Shown here: positions 15,931 to 22,004 of the stretch, piece by piece
Layout: every line of letters starts with the position of its first letter
Position numbering within the stretch: the first letter of the stretch is position 1
Assembly (NCBI GenBank): GCA_964468125.1
Contig: CAYXVF010000086.1
Coordinates: 1-26,717, forward strand
Reading direction: 5' to 3'
DNA from: CAYXVF01 sp964468125
GTDB lineage: Bacteria; Myxococcota; XYA12-FULL-58-9; CAYXVF01
Length of the DNA stretch: 26,717 nucleotides
Program-made: the position numbers and the translations under genes
Notes under the pieces: generated by a model
Seen by the model: the letters and a program-made list of their open reading frames with translations, nothing else
Told to the model about the DNA's origin: nothing
The model's database searches: none

Positions 15931-16665
15931 ATGCGGGCGAAACACGCCATCCTCACCGACGTGGGGAACGTTCGAGAACGGAACGAAGACCACGCGGGCG
16001 GCGATCCGGAGCGCGGCCTCTTCTTGTTGGCGGACGGTATGGGGGGGCACCCCGCCGGGCATCTCGCGTCGCAGATCGCCATTCAGACCGCGATGGCGTT
16101 CCTGACGGAAAAACGTGTGCCCGGTCGCGCCCGGGGCCGAGGCGAGAAGCTGGGCCAGTCGATCCTCGCTGCGAATCACGCGATCCTGCACCTCGGGGAG
16201 CAGCACGAGGAGGTCCAAGGAATGGGAACGACTCTGATTGGCATGTGGCTCGGGAAGAGCAAAGCACACTTTGCCCATGTGGGTGACTCGCGCGCCTATC
16301 TCTATCGCGAAGGGGAGGCGCACATCTTGACCCGCGACCATACAGTCTTGCGCGAGCTGATCGACCGCGGCGAGCTCTCCGCCGACGCCCCGGAAGCAGC
16401 CCAGATTGGGCATATTCTGACGCAGGCGGTCGGCCTCGAAGAGCAGGTCGCGCCGGACATCATCACCCTCGAGACCAAGCGAAACGACGTGTTCCTGCTC
16501 TGTAGCGACGGTTTGTCCGACCTCTTGGCGCCACCACGAATCGCCGAGCTCTTGAACGGGGTGGACAAAGAGAACCTCGACGATCGAGCGCAGAAGCTCG
16601 TCCAGGCCGCACTCGAAGCGGGTGGTCACGACAATGTGACCGTAGTTCTCGCCCGTACCGCATGA
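15931..16665 (+). CDS. PP2C-family (PPM) Ser/Thr protein phosphatase
   Basis: 244 residues, a compact cytoplasmic PPM phosphatase of the PrpC/Stp type that reverses Hanks-kinase phosphorylation. Metal-binding and catalytic motifs are complete: RERNED (E19, D20), LLADGMGGH (D35, G36), AHVGDSRAYL (D119), LLCSDGLSDLL (D193) and GGHDNVT (D234). The ATG at 15931 is not preceded by a strong ribosome-binding site. It follows the acyl-CoA dehydrogenase by 70 bp on the same strand. A natural antagonist is the membrane kinase at the left end, with the FHA protein as a possible phospho-reader; the link is inferred from families and shared locus only. Confidence 0.95.
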   Translation: MRAKHAILTDVGNVRERNEDHAGGDPERGLFLLADGMGGHPAGHLASQIAIQTAMAFLTEKRVPGRARGRGEKLGQSILAANHAILHLGEQHEEVQGMGTTLIGMWLGKSKAHFAHVGDSRAYLYREGEAHILTRDHTVLRELIDRGELSADAPEAAQIGHILTQAVGLEEQVAPDIITLETKRNDVFLLCSDGLSDLLAPPRIAELLNGVDKENLDDRAQKLVQAALEAGGHDNVTVVLARTA

Positions 16666-16749
16666 TCTTGATGTTGCGATCGCAGTGTGCGTGCTAGCGG
16701 TCCCTGTGGGCACATGTGGTCCATGGGATAGGGATGGGCAGCGCAGCGG

Positions 16750-17334
16750 TCAGAGAAATTCAGGCAGCGCTTCTCGCGTTGGTGCGGGAGCTTCATGGCG
16801 GTGATCGCCCTTGGGACGGAGGTGCCATCCGTGCCCTACGACGTCCAGAGTGCGCGCGGTGGGGTCACTGAGTTTGGTGAGGCGCTGGAAGACGCGGACG
16901 CGCTCCTCCTCTAACGGCGTGGCGTCGTGAGCGTCGGCCCAGCTCTCGAAACCACACTCTTGCGCATGGAGAGGGTGGAACACGTGGCCCAGGTGCAGCT
17001 CGCGGCTGCGAGCCTTGGGGGGGCGCGCGAGCTTCCCGCGAGCGATGTGCAGGAGCTCCTTCGAGCGCGGAGGGCCCAAGGCCTCGGTCGGGCCGGACGT
17101 CGCGATGTGGCGCTCCGGGCGCGCTAGGAGCTGCCTGTCGTGAAACCCAAGCCCGCGACCGCAGAGGGCCTCGTGGGTGTGCGCACCTTCCCACCACCGC
17201 GCTCGCAGCGGCTCTGACCGGCGGGCGCTGGGACACCTTTCCTGGGTCCATGCGTCCTGTGTCGCGAATTTTCCGAAACGCCGAGTTTCACCGCCACGCA
17301 ACCCCGCGGCCGGTGTCCGCGATATTTGTGACAT
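16750..17334 (-). CDS. Possible hypothetical or decayed coding region
   Basis: An open minus frame of 194 codons from an ATG at 17334; the frame is open further upstream. In two 60-bp blocks that I counted by hand (16861-16920 and 16981-17040) GC at codon positions 3/1/2 is 17/14/8 and 19/17/11 of 20, the order expected of a real gene in a GC-rich genome. In blocks at 17221-17340 third-position GC falls to 12-13 of 20, so the coding signal seems confined to about 16750-17220. The translation is rich in His, Arg and Pro (for example ELLHIARGKLARPPKARSRE) and matches no family I know. A GGGG touches the ATG, too close for a normal ribosome-binding site. It may be a truncated remnant, an orphan gene or a fortuitous frame. 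Confidence 0.3.
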   Translation of the reverse strand: MSQISRTPAAGLRGGETRRFGKFATQDAWTQERCPSARRSEPLRARWWEGAHTHEALCGRGLGFHDRQLLARPERHIATSGPTEALGPPRSKELLHIARGKLARPPKARSRELHLGHVFHPLHAQECGFESWADAHDATPLEEERVRVFQRLTKLSDPTARTLDVVGHGWHLRPKGDHRHEAPAPTREALPEFL

Positions 17335-17361
17335 CCCCAAAAAATTGAATCGCGTGCGGCA

Positions 17362-17388
17362 CCTCGGTCCGACGGGCATCGGACCAGG
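17362..17388. repeat. Inverted repeat (hairpin) upstream of the YiiX-type gene
   Basis: GGTCCGA (17366-17372) and TCGGACC (17379-17385) are perfect complements around a six-base loop. The stem extends by CCT/AGG after one unpaired C. No T run follows closely on either strand, so an operator or an mRNA leader structure is more likely than a terminator. It lies about 43 bp before the ATG at 17431. Confidence 0.45.
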
Positions 17389-17430
17389 GCGATAGCGCCT
17401 CGGTCGTGCGCGCGTATCTGGAGATGAGCA

Positions 17431-18405
17431 ATGACTGATGCAGCGACGGTCGCCCCCGTCCGGAGCGTACCGCTCCACCTAAAGACCCCCGTGAGATCCG
17501 CGACCACGCCGACGCCTGCGGTCTCTTCGCGCGATGACGCTCGGGTATCCAGCCCTGGGCGTCGACTCGTGCGGAACGCTCGCAATCGCAGTGCACGCGC
17601 GGGCGCCGGACATTCACCGGCGACCATGCGATCCGCCGCTCGTCTCGTGACCGACGAGATGCAGGACGCGCGCGGCACCTCAGCGCAGCGACCGAGTCCC
17701 GCGAGCATCCGCAAAGCCTATGAGAAGCGCCTGTCAAAGGTCGTCGCTGAGCACGAGGCGCCGCGGGGTTTTCAGCGGGCGCTTCGTTGGTTTTCGCGCA
17801 GCAAGCTCTACCGGTGGGTCGCCGGCAACATCCTTGCCCATGCGACGTTTCGGGTGGGGGGCTACCCGCGGCTGCCGATGGAGTCCTACGAAGAGATTCA
17901 AAGCGCGCTCGCGGAGGGGCATGCCAAGGGGCCTGCGATCTACGCCTGGGTGCAGTCGGACACCCTGTCCCTGGCCGCGACGCTAACCAACTGGCTGTCG
18001 AAGAGCGACTACACGCACGCGGGGATCATAGACCCCAACGATCCAACTCGTGTTTTCCACATGAAGGGCACGGGCCTGAAACACGACCACATTCTCGAAG
18101 TGATGAAGCAGACCGACCGTTTCGCTCTCGTGCGCTATGAAGTGACACCCGAGCAATTCGAGGAGTACAAAGCCCGCCTCCGGGAGCTCGAGCACGAGGG
18201 AGTGAAGTACGACTACCCGATGGAGATGGAGGATCTCGAAGGCGGCGAAGTCGATGACATCTACTGTTCGGAGCTCGTTTGGCACCTCGGAAAGGGGCTC
18301 GTGAGCGACGACGCGTTCTGGCCGAAAAAGATCGGGGGACGCTACGTCTTCCATCCCGATGACGTCCGGAGCTCCGGCGAGCTTCTCTTCGAGCTCAAGG
18401 CCTGA
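17431..18405 (+). CDS. YiiX/YebB-type permuted NlpC/P60 (papain-fold) hydrolase
   Basis: 324 residues. The C-terminal 155 residues carry the circularly permuted NlpC/P60 pattern: KSDYTHAGII with H196 near the domain start and DDIYCSELVWHLGKGL with C279 and E281 near its end, as in YiiX/YebB proteins. These are thiol hydrolases with suspected amidase or acyl-transfer activity on lipids or peptides. The first 110 residues are Ala/Arg/Ser/Thr-rich and low complexity, without a signal peptide. The ATG at 17431 has GGAG seven bases upstream, but an internal ATG at 17626 could be the real start. It ends stop-to-stop against the convergent glycerate kinase gene. Confidence 0.85.
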   Translation: MTDAATVAPVRSVPLHLKTPVRSATTPTPAVSSRDDARVSSPGRRLVRNARNRSARAGAGHSPATMRSAARLVTDEMQDARGTSAQRPSPASIRKAYEKRLSKVVAEHEAPRGFQRALRWFSRSKLYRWVAGNILAHATFRVGGYPRLPMESYEEIQSALAEGHAKGPAIYAWVQSDTLSLAATLTNWLSKSDYTHAGIIDPNDPTRVFHMKGTGLKHDHILEVMKQTDRFALVRYEVTPEQFEEYKARLRELEHEGVKYDYPMEMEDLEGGEVDDIYCSELVWHLGKGLVSDDAFWPKKIGGRYVFHPDDVRSSGELLFELKA

Positions 18406-19710
18406 TCACACGCACAGCAGCACGTGGAGGTCGCAGAGATTCACTCCGGTGGGGCCTGGAGCGATCACCGTGGCGCCCGCTGGGCGCCTCTGGAGGAAGG
18501 ATCCGCTATCGAAGGAGCTCAAGGCGTCTTCGGCACCGTCGAGGGCTTCCCAGCTGCGGCCATCCACGGCGGCGCCGGCGATGGATGAAGTGCCGTCGAC
18601 TCCGTCGCTCCCTGCGAACAGGGCCCCGACGCCCTCGAGCCCAGCGATGCCCTTGGCGACGGAGAGCGCGAGGTGACCATTGCGTCCGCCGCGACCGGCC
18701 TTTCGCGGCAGACGCACCACCGGCTCGCATGCTTCAACCCATGCCTCGCCTGGGGCGAGGGCTTTCACCGTGCGCACCATCTCGCGGGCCCGCCGACCGA
18801 CGGTGGGGCTGTCTGGACGATCCTGCGCGTGAACCACGCGAAAGCCCTGTCGCACCAACGCATTCGCGGCTGCGGCGACCAGGTGGGCCGGCTCGGCGAG
18901 CACGACGACCGGGTGACGCCGTCGCCGGGGGGGACGCGCCGATGCGAGAGTGGCGAGAACGTGGCTCGGAAGGGCGGTGCTCAGGTGGTAGCGGGATAGC
19001 GCATCACCCATGTCGACCGAGCGACCGAGCGTCGGCCCGCTTCCAACCAGCTCTGGTCCACCGCCAACGTCACTGAGTATGAGGGTGACGAGCCCACCCT
19101 TGCAGCGCCGCGCCAGACGGCCGTTCTTGAGCCGCGAGAGCTGGCCGCGGATCGCGTTCATCACCTCGATCGGGGCCCCAGATGCGAGCAGCGCTCGATT
19201 GGTGCGAGCAAGATCGTCGAGGCTCATCCCGTCAGCGGGAGCTGCCACGAGGCTCGATGCGCCGCCACTCAATGCTACGAGCAGGAGGTCATCCTTCTTA
19301 ACCCGTGAGGTGAAGTCCAGGACAGCCTCACCGGAGAGCAGCGAACCCTCCTTCGGAACCGGGTGCTCGCCGCGCATCACCCGCACGTTGCGAGCTCTCG
19401 GGCCCGGTGCCGCTGCCCCCGGGGGAGCGACGACCAGGGTCTCGCTCAGCCGGGGGCCGAGGACTCGCCGGAGGCCAATGGCGCAGCGTCCGGCAGACTT
19501 CCCCAAAGCGAGCACGTACAGCTCGCCTTTGGGCCAGTCGACGGCGTGCTCGGCGCCCCGGGCAAAGCGGCCCCCGTGCAGCGTCGGGCTCAAGGATGCC
19601 ATGTTGAGGTGCGCTCCTACGCGCACCGCTCGACGCACCAGCGCCTCGGGGGCGCAGCGTTCGAGTGCGACCGCATAGACCATTGCGAGGGTATCGAGGG
19701 CAGGGGGCAT
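18406..19710 (-). CDS. Glycerate 2-kinase (GckA/TtuD type, DUF4147 + MOFRL)
   Basis: 434 residues. The open frame extends far upstream through deoC, but the ATG at 19710 fits the family start and avoids that overlap. ATP-dependent phosphorylation of D-glycerate to 2-phosphoglycerate links serine, glyoxylate or sugar-acid breakdown to glycolysis. Family features in order: VLALGKSAG with K71, LLLVALSGGASSL (142-154), NAIRGQLSRLKNGRLA (185-200), LSDVGGGPELVGSGPT, then the MOFRL part with RGGRNGHLAL (340-349), GSDGVDGTSSIAGA (367-380) and PTGVNLCDLHVLL (420-432). All key blocks are intact. No other glycerate pathway gene is adjacent. It diverges from deoC, sharing a 96-bp spacer. Confidence 0.94.
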   Translation of the reverse strand: MPPALDTLAMVYAVALERCAPEALVRRAVRVGAHLNMASLSPTLHGGRFARGAEHAVDWPKGELYVLALGKSAGRCAIGLRRVLGPRLSETLVVAPPGAAAPGPRARNVRVMRGEHPVPKEGSLLSGEAVLDFTSRVKKDDLLLVALSGGASSLVAAPADGMSLDDLARTNRALLASGAPIEVMNAIRGQLSRLKNGRLARRCKGGLVTLILSDVGGGPELVGSGPTLGRSVDMGDALSRYHLSTALPSHVLATLASARPPRRRRHPVVVLAEPAHLVAAAANALVRQGFRVVHAQDRPDSPTVGRRAREMVRTVKALAPGEAWVEACEPVVRLPRKAGRGGRNGHLALSVAKGIAGLEGVGALFAGSDGVDGTSSIAGAAVDGRSWEALDGAEDALSSFDSGSFLQRRPAGATVIAPGPTGVNLCDLHVLLCV

Positions 19711-19758
19711 GGCCGTTGATAGATGAGAGCGCTCGCTCGGAGCAAGGCAGCGGAGCCG

Positions 19759-19800
19759 TTGCCAGCGCAAGGCTCCCTCCGCTATAGCCCCGTCACGGAG
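19759..19800 (+). promoter_or_regulatory. sigma70-like promoter and ribosome-binding site of deoC
   Basis: -35 TTGCCA (19759-19764; five of six match TTGACA), 18-bp spacer, -10 TATAGC (19783-19788; four of six match TATAAT). Transcription would start near 19795, and GGAG at 19797-19800 lies six bases before GTG at 19807. The arrangement sets the deoC start: the upstream in-frame ATG at 19723 lies before the promoter. Confidence 0.6.
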
Positions 19801-19806
19801 AAATCG

Positions 19807-20562
19807 GTGGCACAACGCAAAACGAAGACCAAACAGACCAAAACGAGCGCGGCGAAGAAGACGCGCTCGGCAACGAAGCGGCCGAGGCCCGCAAGGCACG
19901 CGGACCTCGCGCCCTTCATCGATCACACGCTGCTCAAGCCGGAGGCAAGCCGCGCGCAGCTCGCGGTCCTTTGCGACGAAGCGAAGCGCTACGGCTTCGC
20001 GACCGTGTGCGTCAATGCGGTAAACGTGCGCTTTTGCGCCGAACTCCTCGAGGGCAGCTCGGTCGAAGCGATCGCCGTCGTCGGTTTTCCCCTCGGGGCA
20101 GGCACGCCTCGCGTGAAAGCCTTTGAGGCGAGCGAAGCCGTGCGCAACGGCGCTGGCGAGATCGACACCGTTCTCAATATCGGCGCAATGAAGTCGAAGG
20201 ACTACGCACTCGTCTTTGAGGACCTCGCCGCAGTAGTGCAGGCGGTGAAGCCTGTGCCAGTCAAAGTCATCCTCGAAACCGCCTCCCTCACCCGGGACGA
20301 GAAGGTGATCGCTTGTGCCCTCGCGAAGGCGGCGGGCGCGGCATTTGTGAAGACGAGTACGGGCTTTGGTGCAGGTGGCGCGACCCGTGAAGACGTGCAG
20401 CTCATGCACGCCATCGTTGGTGAGGACATGGGGGTCAAGGCGTCCGGCGGAGTTCGGAGCACGGAAGATGCTCGGGCGATGATCGAAGCCGGCGCCACCC
20501 GAATCGGCGCCTCGGCGTCGGTAGCGATCGTCACCGGTGGTGCCTCCACTTCTGACTACTGA
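19807..20562 (+). CDS. deoC: Deoxyribose-phosphate aldolase
   Basis: 251 residues from GTG 19807, chosen over the ATG at 19723 because of the promoter and GGAG just upstream. It cleaves 2-deoxyribose-5-phosphate to glyceraldehyde-3-phosphate and acetaldehyde in deoxynucleoside catabolism, in the cytoplasm. The class I aldolase residues are present: D120 in GEIDTVLNIG, Schiff-base K182 in AAFVKTSTGFG, and K211 in GVKASGGVRS. Before the barrel (PFIDHTLLKPEA) is a 30-residue basic tail of Lys, Thr, Ala and Arg (KTKTKQTKTSAAKKTRSATK), unlike standard DeoC and resembling histone H1-like tails. The GDPD gene follows after six bases, so they are probably co-transcribed. Confidence 0.95.
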   Translation: MAQRKTKTKQTKTSAAKKTRSATKRPRPARHADLAPFIDHTLLKPEASRAQLAVLCDEAKRYGFATVCVNAVNVRFCAELLEGSSVEAIAVVGFPLGAGTPRVKAFEASEAVRNGAGEIDTVLNIGAMKSKDYALVFEDLAAVVQAVKPVPVKVILETASLTRDEKVIACALAKAAGAAFVKTSTGFGAGGATREDVQLMHAIVGEDMGVKASGGVRSTEDARAMIEAGATRIGASASVAIVTGGASTSDY

Positions 20563-20568
20563 GGCTCG

Positions 20569-21462
20569 ATGATGATGAAGCGCAGACCGAAGACCTTTCC
20601 GTTGCTCCTTTTGTCGCTCTCCGCATGCGCGGGCGCGCAAGGCGGCGCGGTGTCCCTTCCGTACACGGCGATCAGCGGGCCGCTGATCATCGCCCACCGC
20701 GGCGGCTCTCTTGAGGCCCCGGAGAACACGCTCGCTTCGGTCCAGCACGGCATCGACGTGGGAGCCGATTGGATCGAGATCGACGTAGTGCTCTCGAAAG
20801 ACGACCACGTGATGGTGGTGCACGAGGATGCGCTCGAGCGCTACGCGCACGTCGAAGGCAAGGTCAGCGAAAAGAAGCTAGAGGAGCTTCGCGAGATTCA
20901 CGTGGGCAACCCCGGTTGGAGTGAAGGAGCGACGAAGGTGATGGCCGACTTCGGGGTGAGCCCAACGGACTTCGGCGCGCGCTTCGCCGACGAGACCATT
21001 CCAACCCTCGATCAGGTCTTAGAGCTCGGTGGTCGGATGATGATCGAAATGAAGGGCACCGACGAGCCGCAGGCGCTGGCGGACGGTGTGCTCGAGTCGG
21101 TGAAGAACGCGTTCGCCTATGGTCGCGTGGCACTCGGGAGCTTCGACCCTGCGCTCCTCGATGCGGTCGCCGTGCGCGATCCGGCGATGCCCTTGATTGG
21201 TATCGTCGAGGATGTCGCAATGATAGACGAGATGCTGAAGCGCGATCCTAAGGTCATCGCGATCCGCGCGGATCTCGCCGCGGAAGCGTTGCTGAGGGTG
21301 CCGGAGGGCGTCGCGGTCTGGGTATGGACGATCTACACTCCAGAGATGGCGGATGCGGCGCTCGAGGTGGGAATTCACGGGCTGATCACCGACATTCCCT
21401 CGGCCATCGTAAAGAAACTCCGCCCCGAGCCCGAGCTCTATATCCAGCGTCAGGCGGATTGA
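20569..21462 (+). CDS. Lipoprotein glycerophosphodiester phosphodiesterase (GDPD)
   Basis: 297 residues. The signal peptide ends in lipobox LSAC (C20), placing the enzyme in the envelope. The GDPD catalytic pattern is complete: IIAHRGGS (H43, R44), APENTLAS (E52, N53), GADWIEIDV (E70, D72) and VVHED (H85), with a C-terminal VWVWTIYTPEMADAALEVGIHGLITDIP block containing the usual WTI/N and G(I/A)DGIITD features. It would hydrolyse glycerophosphodiesters from phospholipid turnover to glycerol-3-phosphate and an alcohol. It starts MMM with three consecutive ATGs; which is used is unclear. It follows deoC by six bases. Confidence 0.94.
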   Translation: MMMKRRPKTFPLLLLSLSACAGAQGGAVSLPYTAISGPLIIAHRGGSLEAPENTLASVQHGIDVGADWIEIDVVLSKDDHVMVVHEDALERYAHVEGKVSEKKLEELREIHVGNPGWSEGATKVMADFGVSPTDFGARFADETIPTLDQVLELGGRMMIEMKGTDEPQALADGVLESVKNAFAYGRVALGSFDPALLDAVAVRDPAMPLIGIVEDVAMIDEMLKRDPKVIAIRADLAAEALLRVPEGVAVWVWTIYTPEMADAALEVGIHGLITDIPSAIVKKLRPEPELYIQRQAD

Positions 21463-21478
21463 GTCTTATCCTAGGTCG

Positions 21479-21937
21479 GTGGAAGCGCCCGTTCAGCACA
21501 CCGTACCCGTCGAGCATCGCGGCAAGGCAGTCATCTTCTACGATGGCGTTTGCGGCATGTGTAACCGCCTCGTGAAGAGCACGATGGCCTCCGACCGGCG
21601 CGGGCGCCTGCTCTACGCGCCGCTTCAAGGAAAAAAAGCGGACACCCTGCTCGCACCGCATGGGATCGACCCGGCGCGTCTCGACACCGTGGTGCTCTTG
21701 AGCGACTACGGTTTGGCGAGCGAACGGGTTTGGACGCGCTCCTACGCCGCGTTTGAAATCGCGAGGATCCTCGGTGGGATCTACCGCCCCCTGTCCTGGC
21801 TGCGCATTTTGCCGCGTTTCATCACCGACGCCGCGTACCGCTGGGTCGCCGCTCATCGCTACCAGATCTTCGGCAAATTCGACGCCTGCGCCATTCCCAC
21901 CCCCGAGGAGCGGGCCCGTTTCATCGATCGGCCCTGA
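21479..21937 (+). CDS. DCC-family thiol-disulfide oxidoreductase-like protein (DUF393)
   Basis: 152 residues from GTG 21479, 16 bp after the GDPD gene. The family motif FYDGVCGMCN (20-29) with D22 and the C25-x-x-C28 pair is present, and the C-terminal half has the expected YAPLQG and WTRSYAAFEIARILGGIYRPLSWLRILPRFITDAAYRWVA helical blocks in which a conserved Arg/Trp-rich segment ends with the YRWVAAHRY tail. Members are thioredoxin-like, but their substrates are mostly unknown. No signal peptide is seen, so it is probably cytoplasmic. The start is not certain: several other Val codons precede the domain. Confidence 0.88.
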   Translation: MEAPVQHTVPVEHRGKAVIFYDGVCGMCNRLVKSTMASDRRGRLLYAPLQGKKADTLLAPHGIDPARLDTVVLLSDYGLASERVWTRSYAAFEIARILGGIYRPLSWLRILPRFITDAAYRWVAAHRYQIFGKFDACAIPTPEERARFIDRP

Positions 21938-22004
21938 CCCTGCGGCGAGGGGCGACCGCTCGCCGCTTGTTCCGTCGCGACAGCCCTGCTACGTCCCTTA
22001 GACC

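Larger units (their letters stand above)
16666..17430. other. 765-bp stretch without a confidently identified gene
   Basis: Between the phosphatase stop and the YiiX-type start. An imperfect inverted repeat (TCCC(T)GTGG ... CCATGGGA) at about 16701-16727 lies just after the phosphatase gene and could be a weak terminator, but no T run follows. The middle holds a minus-strand frame with coding-like base composition (described separately), and the right part has a hairpin at 17362-17388. No RNA gene, insertion sequence or repeat family is recognised. Confidence 0.5.

Noticed and set aside
16927..17127. 66-codon plus frame in the gap
   Set aside because: First-position GC exceeds third-position GC, the reverse of real genes here; it mirrors the minus frame.
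18406..20850. 814-codon minus-strand open frame that would extend glycerate kinase through deoC
   Set aside because: Only the part from the ATG at 19710 has family motifs; the rest is antisense to deoC and the GDPD gene.
21967..21995. TTGTTC-17 bp-TACGTC as a promoter of the BCCT gene
   Set aside because: Only three of six and two of six consensus matches, and the ATG would be almost at the transcription start.
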